Source of the DNA: Naumovozyma dairenensis CBS 421
Lineage: Eukaryota > Ascomycota > Saccharomycetes > Saccharomycetales > Saccharomycetaceae
DNA: 64,000 nucleotides
Assembly (NCBI RefSeq): GCF_000227115.2
Contig: NC_016487.1
Location: 186,001-250,000, forward strand
Direction: 5' to 3'
Both the position numbers and the translations under genes were made by a program. Shown in pieces: positions 21,396-31,712 of this stretch. The notes under the pieces are model-generated. The model was given only the letters and a program-made list of their open reading frames with translations, searched no databases and was not told where the DNA came from. Each line of letters starts with the position of its first letter. The stretch's first letter is position 1.

Positions 21396-21753
21396 TGACG
21401 GGTTAAAGAAAAAGGTAAGAATAATTGTGTTGGTAAGTTCTTTCGTTTTTAAAAAAAATATATATATTACAAAAAAATGAAAATACTTAATATGAAATGC
21501 TCACAGGTTACTTTTTTCTTGGAGTTTATGTCTTTAATGCTAATTGAAACCCGATGCAGATTTCGATTAACATAATTCTTAAATAGGAAATGAAAGTGAA
21601 ATGATCTTACTGAAATAAAAATGAAGAGATAGGAACATGTATGGTATCGATATTATTAATATTATAAGTGCGAAGATGGAAAAAATGAAGAAAAGGTGCA
21701 TTTTAAATGTCTTTGAAAAAAGTTGAAAAAAATAAATTATCTCTTCCAGGATA
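21396..21753. other. Convergent 3' intergenic region
   Basis: This 358-bp A/T-rich spacer lies between two convergent genes and presumably carries both polyadenylation regions. Nothing else is recognised. Confidence 0.4.
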
Positions 21754-24333
21754 TCATAGATAAGTTGAAGAATTATTAAAGATATCAGTTGGTTGCGTGC
21801 CGTTATTATTTGTTGTCGTTGGCATTGTATCTATACTACTATCTTTTGATATCATATTTGAATTATTAATATTATTAATGCTTGGAGATGTAGAATATGC
21901 ATTTGAATCTTCAAATGGTGATTCTATAATATTTTGTTGTGGTTGACGTAATTGTAAATCTTGTTCCTCATCGAATGAATCAATTAACCCATTTTGAGAA
22001 TCGGATTGTTTTCTTGTATGTGATAAACCGGGGTATTCTTTCCTATTAGGAGAGATGGGGCGAATATCATCCCTATTATCGTCATCATCATTATCTGCAA
22101 TGGAAGAGAATTCAGCTGAACTTGTATTGTTGGTGTCAATATTATTATTTCGTTTTAAACTATCAATATGTTCTGCATCTGGATTCTTTTTATTCTTGAA
22201 TGATAATTTACGTAATAACCCAGCAGGAAACAACGAAGGTGATTTTTCTTCATTGAAATTGGATTCGCTATTATTATTATTTTCAGGTGTCGATGACGAA
22301 CGATTGAATCTACTATTTGATGAAGGAGAATCAAGTTTTTCTTCATCAAACATTAAATCTTTCCCGCCTAGGGTGGTACCATTATTTGATTGAATTAATT
22401 CATTTTCCCAATTTTGACCATGATCATTTGCTACTACACCTAATGCCATTAATTCATTAGCTTCCTTTCTATCAATGGTACCATCTGGCTTCAACGAGGT
22501 TCTTTGGAACGATGTTCTATCATCCTTTGCTGGTTTAAATCTAATATCAGGGTTCTTTGAGAAGACTGTTAATCCAGTGAATAGTAATATCATCATTAAT
22601 AAAATGAATGAAAATGCTGCATTCATAATAAAGAATATCCAACCCATAATTGCAGAAACTTTATAACTTTGACCGAATAAATCTGAAAAGAAAAGGAAAA
22701 GGAATGAATTTACGACTGTGACAGTGGCAATCAAAATGTTCATAATATTTGTTGGTTTATCCAAATATGGTTGATAATAAATGATTGCTACGAAATAGAA
22801 AAGATCTAACAACCAAATGACTAAAGCTTGAGTCATTCCTGAAGCCTGAGAGAAACCAATGAATAAAGATTTGACGAAGACGTATGATAACAAAACGATA
22901 TTCCACCAATAATGGTTTGCATTAAACATGGTATAGAAAAACCCATATTTATGTAAAACGTATTGATCACCGTATAATAAAGCAGCCGGATTATTATACA
23001 TTTGAATTGATTTTTTTGCAAAATAAACAGTTCTATAAGCTGCCCAAAGCATCAATCCAACTGATAAGATGATGAACAAACAAGCAATGACGATAACTGC
23101 AGCTGAATCTCTTTCTGTGAATTCCCAAAAACTCAAAATGGTCAATTGAACAAATCCAATATAAACATACCTTAACAATGAACCTTTCAAAACTAGTCTC
23201 CAATTTGATCTAAATTCTGAAAACTTATTCCTATCTTTAATCCATCCTACTCTAATCCCCAACTCGATGGAATATTTACAAACGATAATAAACCCAGCTA
23301 AAACGTACCCACATAATACGAAAAATGTAAACCCAGTACAAACAATACTAGTATTTTCAATCCCCATACTATAAGCCAATCTTTTAATACCTCTAAATAT
23401 CAAAGTATTTTGATTCCCATAAAGGACATTATCAGCCCTTTTAAACAATGGCCATGATTTCAAATATTCAATTGATCTCTGAGTCAAGACAGACATAGTA
23501 GTTGCAGTCAAATATAAATCTGGTGTACCTCCTGTGGATTCTACATACCATCTAAATATTCTTTGCATGAAATTAATCTTGATTAATCCCATGGACCAAA
23601 CTAGGTTTTCTGACCATGCAGCAGCGATAGGTGGCACTCTATGAACGTGCACCATTGCGATGACCACCACACTTTGGAAATATAAGAATAGTGACATCGT
23701 GTTAGCTGATATATGTGATGCGGCAATGGAGTTACCGAAAGTGGATAATGTAGCTGATAGAAGGAGACCTATACCTGCGACTACCGCGGTAGCCCATTTG
23801 ACACCAGTTTGTGAGACTGTTTTACCGTTAGAGAAGAAGATTTGAATGCATGCTAAATATTCGGAATGATTGTTGTATACTTTAATTTTTGCGTATGCGT
23901 CAATGTCGGGGACTGTGTATGCAATTCCTGGGATTTCATCTACGTATTCTTTGGAGATGTATTCTATTGAATCTATTTCGATGATACCTGGATGTACGGG
24001 GCAGAATTGTTTCCAATCGATGTTACAAAGGTCAACGTTCTTGGTGATGATTTTAAAACCGTAGGCGTAGACGTCGATATCGGCTGTGATGTAAGAATCT
24101 ATTTGAGTGGTCATATCTAAGGTGTAATGGAGGGATCTATCGTCTGGATTGAAGATGACATCGAAATTGTTTGCTGATAATTGAGAATTTTCCATACATG
24201 TTACTAATGAGGTAGCTGTTAGTTTCCTTTTTGCTGATACAGTTGTGGATAATAATATTACGTAGTATAGGAGAATCGACCGTAATGACACTGGATTGTT
24301 GTGATTCCAAAACTTATTACGTTTCGGAGTCAT
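21754..24333 (-). CDS. FLC3: FLC-family flavin carrier / TRP-like membrane protein
   Basis: The protein is 859 aa. A hydrophobic signal peptide at about 15-34 (SILLYYVILLSTTVSA) is followed by a Cys-containing ML-like lumenal domain (about 35-180: CMENSQ, LCNIDWKQFCPVHPG, CIQIFFSNG). About nine membrane segments (about 185-600) follow, with the family-typical GIRVGW, NNPAALLYGDQYVLHKYGF and ANHYWWNIVLLSYVF stretches. The cytoplasmic tail (about 620-859) is Ser/Asn/Asp-rich. Family role in yeast: FAD transport into the ER lumen, haem uptake and calcium-related cell-wall functions. S. cerevisiae has the ohnologs FLC1 and FLC3. The YGL neighbours to the left suggest FLC3, but FLC1 is also next to the MMT2/NEW1 block, so the ohnolog assignment is open. 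Confidence 0.9.
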   Translation of the reverse strand: MTPKRNKFWNHNNPVSLRSILLYYVILLSTTVSAKRKLTATSLVTCMENSQLSANNFDVIFNPDDRSLHYTLDMTTQIDSYITADIDVYAYGFKIITKNVDLCNIDWKQFCPVHPGIIEIDSIEYISKEYVDEIPGIAYTVPDIDAYAKIKVYNNHSEYLACIQIFFSNGKTVSQTGVKWATAVVAGIGLLLSATLSTFGNSIAASHISANTMSLFLYFQSVVVIAMVHVHRVPPIAAAWSENLVWSMGLIKINFMQRIFRWYVESTGGTPDLYLTATTMSVLTQRSIEYLKSWPLFKRADNVLYGNQNTLIFRGIKRLAYSMGIENTSIVCTGFTFFVLCGYVLAGFIIVCKYSIELGIRVGWIKDRNKFSEFRSNWRLVLKGSLLRYVYIGFVQLTILSFWEFTERDSAAVIVIACLFIILSVGLMLWAAYRTVYFAKKSIQMYNNPAALLYGDQYVLHKYGFFYTMFNANHYWWNIVLLSYVFVKSLFIGFSQASGMTQALVIWLLDLFYFVAIIYYQPYLDKPTNIMNILIATVTVVNSFLFLFFSDLFGQSYKVSAIMGWIFFIMNAAFSFILLMMILLFTGLTVFSKNPDIRFKPAKDDRTSFQRTSLKPDGTIDRKEANELMALGVVANDHGQNWENELIQSNNGTTLGGKDLMFDEEKLDSPSSNSRFNRSSSTPENNNNSESNFNEEKSPSLFPAGLLRKLSFKNKKNPDAEHIDSLKRNNNIDTNNTSSAEFSSIADNDDDDNRDDIRPISPNRKEYPGLSHTRKQSDSQNGLIDSFDEEQDLQLRQPQQNIIESPFEDSNAYSTSPSINNINNSNMISKDSSIDTMPTTTNNNGTQPTDIFNNSSTYL

Positions 24334-24344
24334 GATATATAGAT

Positions 24345-24367
24345 ATGTGTGTGTGTGTGTGTGTGTA
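24345..24367 (+). repeat. (TG)n microsatellite
   Basis: About eleven TG dinucleotides lie just upstream of the FLC start codon, followed by TATATA. Confidence 0.9.
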
Positions 24368-24739
24368 TATATCTTGTCTAGATCTTTCTGCGTTAATAAA
24401 GAGCTTTAAATGTCGAGAGGGGGAGAGATGCGAATTTAAATGTTTTATGTTTGTTCCTTTTATGTGATGCGTAGACTACTTCTCGAGGTGGTATCAGTTG
24501 CAAAAGCCTAATAAAATGTTAATTTATTAACTCTTCAAGGTTGGAGTAAGATATGATATGATATGATATGATATGGAAAGAGGGACTACTGTTCTGCTTT
24601 TGATCCTCTTTACTATATTATATGTTGGTAGGAACAGCTGTAATAATAATAATAGTAATAATAATAGAAACAGTAGAAAACGAGAGGGCGAAGCGAAGCG
24701 GAGTAACTAACTATAACTACCAACTACAATTAACTGTGG

Positions 24740-25299
24740 AGGGTTACCCGCAGTCTGTTTGTTTGTATGTTTTGTCTGCCCTGGTGAAGAGAGGTGAGGG
24801 TTACTATCATTTGCCCTCTATTTACAAACCTCTAACCCTGGGAGGCTGTTTACTTCTTGACTTTAAGAGGGTAACCCTACAGATACGTACGTACATATGC
24901 CACAATGCCAAACTGGGAACCTGGCATCACATATGAATCATTTTAGTAAAGTCGAGAGTGTATGTACGTATAACCTCAACTTGATAGTCTATATAATTAT
25001 TTATACATACATGCATACATATATTGTACTTGGTCGAGGCTCTAGAGTCTATATGTACGTAGCACTGTACTCTGTACTACTATACTTCTGGAGTTTACAA
25101 TGTCATTGCTATCTGAATAATAAAAAGACACAGGCACAAAGGGTGGTATAGGTACACCCTCGGCGGCAATATATAGTAACTTACATAGCAACGTATTTCT
25201 TTTTGTTTACTTTTGATACCCTCTCCACATCCAGGCACCATTGGCCAACAAATAGGGTTAGACCGTCACACCCTAACATACATTTTGTTTGTAACCCTA
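24740..25299. promoter_or_regulatory. Cluster of Tbf1-like AGGGTTA/TAACCCT motifs
   Basis: Read directly: AGGGTTACCCG 24740-24750 (also a Reb1 core TTACCCG), AGGGTTAC 24797-24804, TAACCCT 24833-24839, palindromic AGGGTAACCCTA 24868-24879, TAGGGTTA 25253-25260, CACCCTAA 25269-25276 and TAACCCTA 25292-25299. These fit the known Tbf1 consensus (ARCCCTAA type). Factor binding is inference. Confidence 0.65.
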
Positions 25300-25328
25300 C
25301 CTACCTTCGCACTGCTGTGATAAACTGC

Positions 25329-25362
25329 ATCTAACGTAACGTAACGTAGCGTAACGTTAGAT
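25329..25362. repeat. Inverted repeat with TAACG tandem core
   Basis: ATCTAACG (25329-25336) is the exact reverse complement of CGTTAGAT (25355-25362). The loop and arms are built from repeated TAACG/TAGCG pentamers. Confidence 0.75.
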
Positions 25363-25547
25363 ACGTAATTTAATGAAGTTGAACAAAAACGTGAGATGTC
25401 AAAATGCGATGTCGGTGAAGTATTTGACAAGTTTATTACTTCAAAGATGGTAGTACTGAAACCTTTGCAACTCTATCTATAACCAATATACTTAGCACAG
25501 AAATACTCCGCTGAAGATCTCTGCAAGAGTAGAACCACTGCAAAAAA

Positions 25548-28274
25548 ATGATAGCAGATTTGAATCAATTCCTGCAATCTGACCGATTAGCTCATAATAG
25601 TAATATCACCACGGCAACGGTTCCCATCACTAATGTTACTAACAATGGAACAGAGACTACAACCTCTTCTATTCCAATAACTAGTAAGAACATTAGTAAT
25701 AATGATAATATAACAACTGTACCAGAAAAGACTGCCATTGGTGATGGTATCAATACCGTTGTCGCTGCTGCTCCAACTGCAAATACGACCGTAACCGGTT
25801 CCGCTATGACTGCTACGAACAATCATCCTGATTCCATACCGAATGATACAACTGTACACAAAAATCTAATGGAAAATAATAATAATAGCTTTACCTCCAC
25901 TAATCCTACTACCACGGCCAATATAAATGTCAAGACTATACCGCTCGTACATCCAATACCGAATCAATTAGATTCTATACCGTCCTCTGAATCACTACCG
26001 TGTTCTTTACCGCAAGCTAAGAAAAATCCTACTAGCAATAGTACTAACAACCACATTAATAATATTAGTAATCTGTCATCATCAAGTACTCAACAAATCG
26101 CTCCTATAAATACTCCAACAAGACAAATACTTAACCTTTTACAAGCTCCAGATAATAATAATATTTCTAAACAAAATAATACCTCTGCTAATGAAATTAC
26201 CACTAAGAACGACTCCATTGAGATTAACCTTGCCCCAGGAAGTTCAAGTGCACCTACTATAAGTGATATGAATGTGTCAAATAAAATATCATCACAAGAA
26301 TTACAAAATCAATTCCATCAATCTGTTCCAACAACAGATTTAATAACTCTCAATAGTCCACGGAAGAATAATATTAATGATACTTCTAGTATTAATCTAC
26401 AAGATATAAGACTCATGAAATCCTCAATTGAAAAAAAATCATCTCTGGATAATAATAATTATCCTAATAAACCTGTTTCACCTTCCAGACAGAAACCAAC
26501 AAGTAAAATACGGAAACATCAATTACCTTCATCTTTATCTCCACCTGCATCTGCATCTACAACAAATAAATCATACTCACAACAAATTAACTCAATTTCA
26601 TCTCTTCCTGTTTCTGTTTCTGTTTCTCCAGAAGATCAATTACGATTATTTCAAAGAATGGATGAAATATCAACAAGAATGGTTAACATGGAAGATAAAT
26701 TCAATCAGTTAATTAAAAGTTTTGAAACTCAATCAAATTATTTACAATCATTTATAAAGGAATCTAAGCAAGCATCAGCTCAAAAAAGTTTCCATGAAAC
26801 CAACAACAATCCTAACGCATTCGCTATAGATTTATTAAATTCAATAACAACAGTTAGTGCATCATACTTAAAAGACATTAACCTTCATCCATCATCTTCA
26901 ACAGCATCATTACCAAATTTAAATACAAACAATACAAGTGCACAAACCAATTTTATGAATAATTATAATAATAACAACTCCATATTGAATTCAAACTCCA
27001 CCGTATCTTCAAGATTAAACACAGGAGTAAACCCATTACTACAAATGTCTTCAAACCTTCCCACCGCCAACACCATCGCCAGTAATAACAACAATCCCTT
27101 AACAACGAATCAACTCCATAAGTTCCAAAACGTTCAAAATAATAGAAATAGATCAACCACATTCATATTAAATCCAAACGGTATCAAAAGAAGAAAAAGA
27201 AACACAAATACAAACCCTATCCAACAACAACCATCACAACCAACGCAGCAGCGACAATCAAACAGCACACAAAGGATACCGGGGAAGAACTCCCCAACAT
27301 CAATGATCATCCCATTAATGCGTAATATTCAACAAAATGAAGGACAAGGACAACAACCTGTGAACAGAATCGGCATACAAGTCAACTCGTCATCAACTTC
27401 ATCACCATCTACAACAATATTGAAGAAAACTAGTAATAATGACGATAATGATCATTCCAGTAAAACGGTGAAGAAAACTCAATTGGGAGAAGATGATGAT
27501 GGGTATCAAGAAGATGATGACGAGGAAGAAGAGGAAGATGTGAACGGCGTTAATGACGAAGATGAGAATGAAAGTGACAATGAAAGTGAGGATGACCTCG
27601 ACGATGAAGACGAAGACGAAGACGATGACGACGAAGAAGAAGAAGAAGAAGAAGAAGAGGATGAAGAAGAAGAAGAAGACGAGATTGATGAAGATGTCGT
27701 TGATTCAAGGAGGGAACATCAAACTTTGTCAAATGCAAACAGTAACGCTAATAGAAGACGTGTTAAAAGGAAAAATAAAACCGTACGTAATTTATCAAGT
27801 AGTAGTAATGCTGCTACCAATAATAAAGTGCATAATAGTAACGCTCACAACAATTCCATTATGATGAACTCCAATAACAATGGTCACGCGAGTATTAATA
27901 ATAATAATAACAATATCAGCAACAATTCTAAGATAAAGGACGACCGTGAAAGAAATGTAATGTATTACACTCTCATTAAAGCACCGAACAATGTGAGAAC
28001 CATTTGGGAGGAATATTTATACGGTATTAATGGGAATCCATCGATTAGATACTTGGAAGAAAGATACGGTAATAAATGGAGAATGACAAGGAACAAGAAA
28101 ACTTTCTCAAGAAGGAAAAGACTTTATAAATTTATTATGAAAGGTATGGATAAAGGGAAGACTGCGGAAGAAATGATTAATATATTGGAGGAAAGAAGAA
28201 TGTATAAAGATGAAAAGGGCGAACTTAAACGTAGAACTATAGGTTGGTTACAACAAAGTTTAACTGGGATATAA
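25548..28274 (+). CDS. HOT1: Hot1-type transcription factor (GCR1_C DNA-binding domain)
   Basis: The protein is 908 aa (S. cerevisiae Hot1 719), enlarged by Asn/Ser/Thr-rich low-complexity sequence. A predicted coiled coil lies at about 362-410 ([20 protein letters not shown]). A very acidic tract (almost pure Asp/Glu) occupies about 650-715. The C-terminal 110 residues form a GCR1_C domain, with [37 protein letters not shown] and [14 protein letters not shown] followed by a final [11 protein letters not shown] helix. Family role: Hot1 recruits Hog1 MAP kinase to osmotic-stress promoters (GPD1, STL1). The same domain occurs in Gcr1 and Msn1; the position immediately upstream of DDR48 (as YMR172W/YMR173W) decides for HOT1. 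The start is the first Met of the frame, after a leader of A-rich sequence. Confidence 0.92.
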   Translation: MIADLNQFLQSDRLAHNSNITTATVPITNVTNNGTETTTSSIPITSKNISNNDNITTVPEKTAIGDGINTVVAAAPTANTTVTGSAMTATNNHPDSIPNDTTVHKNLMENNNNSFTSTNPTTTANINVKTIPLVHPIPNQLDSIPSSESLPCSLPQAKKNPTSNSTNNHINNISNLSSSSTQQIAPINTPTRQILNLLQAPDNNNISKQNNTSANEITTKNDSIEINLAPGSSSAPTISDMNVSNKISSQELQNQFHQSVPTTDLITLNSPRKNNINDTSSINLQDIRLMKSSIEKKSSLDNNNYPNKPVSPSRQKPTSKIRKHQLPSSLSPPASASTTNKSYSQQINSISSLPVSVSVSPEDQLRLFQRMDEISTRMVNMEDKFNQLIKSFETQSNYLQSFIKESKQASAQKSFHETNNNPNAFAIDLLNSITTVSASYLKDINLHPSSSTASLPNLNTNNTSAQTNFMNNYNNNNSILNSNSTVSSRLNTGVNPLLQMSSNLPTANTIASNNNNPLTTNQLHKFQNVQNNRNRSTTFILNPNGIKRRKRNTNTNPIQQQPSQPTQQRQSNSTQRIPGKNSPTSMIIPLMRNIQQNEGQGQQPVNRIGIQVNSSSTSSPSTTILKKTSNNDDNDHSSKTVKKTQLGEDDDGYQEDDDEEEEEDVNGVNDEDENESDNESEDDLDDEDEDEDDDDEEEEEEEEEDEEEEEDEIDEDVVDSRREHQTLSNANSNANRRRVKRKNKTVRNLSSSSNAATNNKVHNSNAHNNSIMMNSNNNGHASINNNNNNISNNSKIKDDRERNVMYYTLIKAPNNVRTIWEEYLYGINGNPSIRYLEERYGNKWRMTRNKKTFSRRKRLYKFIMKGMDKGKTAEEMINILEERRMYKDEKGELKRRTIGWLQQSLTGI

Positions 28275-28753
28275 TTAAACTCGATTGATAGTTCTTTCAT
28301 AGATTTCTATAGATACAAATTGACATGTATACATTCAAATTGGTATATAACCGACCACTATAGTAACACACAATGATAGAACGAACGTCGACATCGTCAG
28401 TATTGTTTCGACGGCAAAAGACAAAAGGATGCCACAATTTTCAGTTCCGTTTCATTTTCGCAAAGCTTCGAGAATTATATTTCCTTGAAGAAAAGGGGGC
28501 TTTTATTTGTACGGGACTTTGTTAGAGCATCCTCGAGAAATGCCAAGAATAATATTTCAACAATACCTATTCATTCATGGAGTCAATTAAGCCCAGAAGG
28601 ATATCACGTTATCCTCGTTTAAAAGTTTATATATAACTGTATACTATGTATTTTTGAGAGAAGACAATTATTCATGGTCTGTACATTTTCGTTGTATCCT
28701 GAAGAAATTGAATAAAGATAGATAATCTATATAACTAATTATAATCAATAAAA
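28275..28753. promoter_or_regulatory. DDR48: DDR48 promoter
   Basis: This 479-bp spacer carries a stress element AGGGG at 28494-28498, a two-unit heat-shock-like TTCGAGAA near 28468 and a clear TATA box TATATATAA at 28628-28636, about 118 bp before the DDR48 ATG. This is the architecture of a strongly inducible gene. Confidence 0.7.
28628..28636 (+). promoter_or_regulatory. TATA box of DDR48
   Basis: TATATATAA lies about 118 bp upstream of the start codon, within the usual distance for yeast TATA elements. Confidence 0.7.
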
Positions 28754-30031
28754 ATGGGTCTGTTCGATCAAGTGAAGAAATTTGCCTCAGGCAACAATAA
28801 CAACAATGACAACAACAACAATGGCAATGACAATTCCAACAATAACAATGACAATTCCAATAGTAACAATGATGACTTTGTTACAAAGGCAGAAAATTAT
28901 GTTGGACAAGACAAAGTAGATCAATTCAAAAACAAAATTGGTGAAGAAAATTTCAATACTTTAGAATCAAAGGTTCGTGAGCAATTCTCAAAGACTTCCT
29001 TGAACGATAAGAACGATTCGTATGGATCTTCTAACAATAACGGCTCTTATGGTAACAGCAACGATAACAACAACAACAATGATGCTTATGGATCATCTAA
29101 CAATAATTCTTATGGAAATGACAACAGTGATTCTTACGGCTCCTCTAACAATACCGATGCTTATGATTCTTCTAATAAACAATCTTCTTACGGTAACGAC
29201 AACGATGATTCATATGGCTCATCTAACAAGAAGTCCTCTTACGGTAATGACAACGATGATTCATATGGTTCTTCTAACAAGCAATCATCCTACGGTAACG
29301 ACAACGATGATTCATATGGTTCTTCCAACAAGCAATCATCCTACGGTGACGACAATGATGATTCATATGGTTCTTCAAACAAGAAATCGTCATATGGCGA
29401 TGATTCATATGGATCTTCCAACAAGCAATCATCCTACGGTAACGACAACGATGATTCATATGGCTCATCTAACAAGAAGTCCTCTTACGGTAATGACAAC
29501 GATGATTCATATGGTTCTTCTCACAAGCAATCATCCTACGGTAACGACAATGATGATTCATATGGTTCTTCAAACAAGAAATCGTCATATGGCGATGATT
29601 CATATGGATCTTCTAACAAGCAATCATCCTACGGTAACGACAACGATGATTCATATGGCTCATCTAACAAGAAGTCCTCTTACGGTAATGACGACGATGA
29701 TTCATATGGTTCTTCCAACAAGCAATCATCCTACGGTAACGACAACGATGATTCATATGGCTCATCTAACAAGAAGTCCTCTTACGGTAATGACAACGAT
29801 GATTCATATGGTTCTTCCAACAAGCAATCATCCTACGGTGACGACAATGACGATTCATATGGGTCATCTAACAGTAACACTTATGGAAACAATAACGATG
29901 ATTCCTACGGTACAGACAGAAACAGTTATGGAAACTCTAATCAAAATTCTTATAGTAATGACAATAATGATTCATATGGAAGAGGAAATGGAAATAGCGG
30001 TAACAATTCCTCTTATAATAATGACTATTAA
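28754..30031 (+). CDS. DDR48: Stress protein Ddr48 (flocculent-specific repeat protein)
   Basis: The protein is 425 aa, highly hydrophilic and built of tandem repeats. After MGLFDQVKKFASG and an Asn/Asp-rich linker there is a short conserved stretch (DDFVTKAENYVGQDKVDQFK). Degenerate SYGSSNN units lead into 14 near-identical units of the form SSYGNDNDDSYGSSNKK or ...NKQ (17 residues, two shortened to 14), then diverged units to the C-terminus. This is the composition and repeat unit of S. cerevisiae Ddr48, induced by DNA damage, heat and osmotic stress. ATP/GTP hydrolysis has been reported for the S. cerevisiae protein. No catalytic motif can be seen here. Repeat number is likely polymorphic, and short-read assemblies may misplace copies. 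Confidence 0.95.
   Translation: MGLFDQVKKFASGNNNNNDNNNNGNDNSNNNNDNSNSNNDDFVTKAENYVGQDKVDQFKNKIGEENFNTLESKVREQFSKTSLNDKNDSYGSSNNNGSYGNSNDNNNNNDAYGSSNNNSYGNDNSDSYGSSNNTDAYDSSNKQSSYGNDNDDSYGSSNKKSSYGNDNDDSYGSSNKQSSYGNDNDDSYGSSNKQSSYGDDNDDSYGSSNKKSSYGDDSYGSSNKQSSYGNDNDDSYGSSNKKSSYGNDNDDSYGSSHKQSSYGNDNDDSYGSSNKKSSYGDDSYGSSNKQSSYGNDNDDSYGSSNKKSSYGNDDDDSYGSSNKQSSYGNDNDDSYGSSNKKSSYGNDNDDSYGSSNKQSSYGDDNDDSYGSSNSNTYGNNNDDSYGTDRNSYGNSNQNSYSNDNNDSYGRGNGNSGNNSSYNNDY
29177..29870 (+). repeat. Coding minisatellite of DDR48, 51-bp units
   Basis: Fourteen units (twelve of 51 bp, two of 42 bp) alternate mostly between NKK and NKQ endings. A larger period is visible: the block with the shortened unit (aagaaatcgtcatatggc) recurs at 29381 and 29576, exactly 195 bp apart. 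Confidence 0.92.
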
Positions 30032-30243
30032 ACGGAGTTATATAGAAAAAGTGAAGACTCACATCTTTTGGAATATTTCAAGCCTTATAAAAGTATAAAC
30101 AGTAAGTAACGATCATATATAGAAAGAAAGATAAACGAGAAAGCTATAGTAAAGTCCTGATCATTTAATTGTCCACTATAGTGTATATACGTAACTAAAA
30201 AAACTGTATCTTGATTATATCAATAGAAAAAAAAGAAAACCAT

Positions 30244-30480
30244 TTATTTGTTTGCGAAATCATCTTTGTATTCACCCATCTTTTTTTGACCAGATCCCTT
30301 TAATTTATCATAAGATTCCGCATAGTCATCTTTCTTTTCCTGACCAGATTTTTTCATTTCATCCTTCTTGTCACCACTCATCATATTCTTCATTCCTTCA
30401 GAAGCGGCATTGAACTTACCTTCAGCCATATCTTTGGCTTGTTTGTACATTTCAGAAACGTTTGTATTTTTGTCACTCAT
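30244..30480 (-). CDS. PAI3: Proteinase A inhibitor IA3-like protein
   Basis: The protein is 78 aa (S. cerevisiae Pai3 68 aa), highly charged and without Cys. The N-terminal half (NVSEMYKQAKDMAEGKFNAA) aligns with the inhibitory region of IA3, which is unstructured alone and becomes a helix in the active site of the vacuolar aspartyl proteinase A (Pep4). The C-terminal part (YAESYDKLKGSGQKKMGEYK) also matches the family pattern (YNKLKGAGHKK in S. cerevisiae). It sits between DDR48 and the SIP18-like gene in the same orientation as YMR174C. A possible TATA element (TATAAAG on the minus strand, 30594-30600) lies about 115 bp upstream. Confidence 0.88.
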   Translation of the reverse strand: MSDKNTNVSEMYKQAKDMAEGKFNAASEGMKNMMSGDKKDEMKKSGQEKKDDYAESYDKLKGSGQKKMGEYKDDFANK

Positions 30481-30998
30481 TCTTGCGATATATTATAGAT
30501 AATTTCTTTGTATTTGATGAGAATTGGTCAAGTCGGACCTTCAATATTTACCAACAAGTAACGGTATATACATTTTGTTCGATTTTTACAGGCCTTTATA
30601 TGTACTAGAATTTCGTCAAGATTATTGGTAGAACAGAATTCCAGATAGGGAGGGACTAGAGATACCATATCGTTTAGGAGATGAGATGAGCAGATTAGAT
30701 CAGATCAGATCAGAGCAGAGCATGCTTCCATCCTTACATATGGTCCAGTACTCCTCATTAAGCTCATCAAACAAATGTAAAATACCATATACATCCATCA
30801 ATCTAGCTTATTTAATTACTAACGACGTCCCCTTTACCTTTTATGTCTGGGGTGTTTTGATTCATGGATGGTACAGTATTGTTTCTATCAGCCTTCAGTG
30901 TCGTCTCGTTACTTTCTTTGTGTTTTTTGTGTGACGTCTTTTGAAAACGCCCTTCGTTCTTAAGGGATATTTTGGGCCAGCCGGCCACGAGGAGTTCC

Positions 30999-31028
30999 CC
31001 TTTCCTTTCCTTTCCTTTCCTTTCCTTT
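30999..31028 (+). repeat. (CCTTT)n microsatellite
   Basis: About six perfect CCTTT units, starting inside a CCCCT stress element. Confidence 0.9.
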
Positions 31029-31100
31029 CGTCTACTTTATGTTAATTTACTTAATCCCAAAAGAGGAGAGTGAATGAATAACCTTATTCCATTATACTGT

Positions 31101-31125
31101 GCTATGATATGCTATGATATGCTAT
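31101..31125 (+). repeat. GCTATGATAT tandem repeat
   Basis: Two and a half perfect copies of a 10-bp unit. Confidence 0.85.
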
Positions 31126-31582
31126 TCCTCTCAACGTGTTATACGTAGGTCATACCTATCCTTGCCTTATTATCATAATTCGTCATCAGCAGCAGACTTC
31201 TGCTCTAATACATTGACGATGCCCTTATGGCTGGTTCCTTCTACATCTATACGTAGATGATGATGATAGACGATGGATGCTAATTGGGAAGAGGGGAATC
31301 TCAGTCTGTACGAAAATGTTTATTAGTAGTAAGTGTCTCCTGCTCCTCAAATATGACGTATTTTATGTGGACCTTGAATCTGTTTTACGTAAATCAAATT
31401 ACACTCTTTAAAGCACACAATCAAGGTTGCTTATGCAACTTAGCCATATTTCTCCTCTTTTCAACACCTTGAGTAATCCCTCAAAGGGAAGTCCTAACAC
31501 GCATGCCCAAATTTATATAATAAGGAGTATGGTTCATTACTTACCTTAGTAAATTCACTATGATGTGGTCATGGCTTGTTTT

Positions 31583-31590
31583 TATATATA
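31583..31590 (+). promoter_or_regulatory. TATA box of the SIP18-like gene
   Basis: TATATATA lies 123 bp upstream of the start codon at 31713. Confidence 0.65.
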
Positions 31591-31712
31591 TTTAATCTTG
31601 GGAATACCAAACATATATACTTGATCACAAATAAACTAATTAATTAATCAACCAATATTGCTCAAGTTGAACTAATCTATATACAAAAAAAACAAAGAAT
31701 ATAAAACAAAGA

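Larger units (their letters stand above)
24334..25547. promoter_or_regulatory. Divergent FLC/HOT1 regulatory region rich in AGGGTTA motifs
   Basis: This 1.2-kb spacer lies between divergent genes. It contains a TG microsatellite (24345-24367), ATATG repeats (24551-24575), a cluster of telomere-like motifs (24740-25299), overlapping TACGTA hexamers at 24884 and 24888, a TCGGCGGCAA URS1-like core near 25159 and an ACGT-rich inverted repeat at 25329-25362. The short open frames in it are not convincing genes. Confidence 0.7.
30481..31712. promoter_or_regulatory. Divergent PAI3 / SIP18-like regulatory region
   Basis: This 1.2-kb spacer lies between two divergent stress-type genes. It contains stress elements CCCCT at 30997-31001 and AGGGG at 31292-31296, a CCTTT pentamer array (30999-31028), a GCTATGATAT 10-mer repeat (31101-31125), a gatca/gagca repeat patch (30692-30722), TACGTA hexamers (31144, 31254 and 31386) and a TATA box TATATATA at 31583-31590, 123 bp before the SIP18-like ATG. 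No convincing ORF is present. Confidence 0.6.

Noticed and set aside
24622..25151. Two ORFs (104 and 84 codons) in the FLC-HOT1 spacer
   Set aside because: They coincide with repeats and motif clusters, and their translations show no family features.
29177..29870. Regular direct repeats, considered as a CRISPR array
   Set aside because: Repeats are contiguous, in frame and code for Ddr48; no spacers, and the genome is eukaryotic.
29022..30098. 358-codon plus-strand ORF overlapping DDR48
   Set aside because: It is the +1 frame of a repeat built from a limited codon set; Thr/Met/Ile-rich translation without family motif, and the DDR48 frame explains the conservation.
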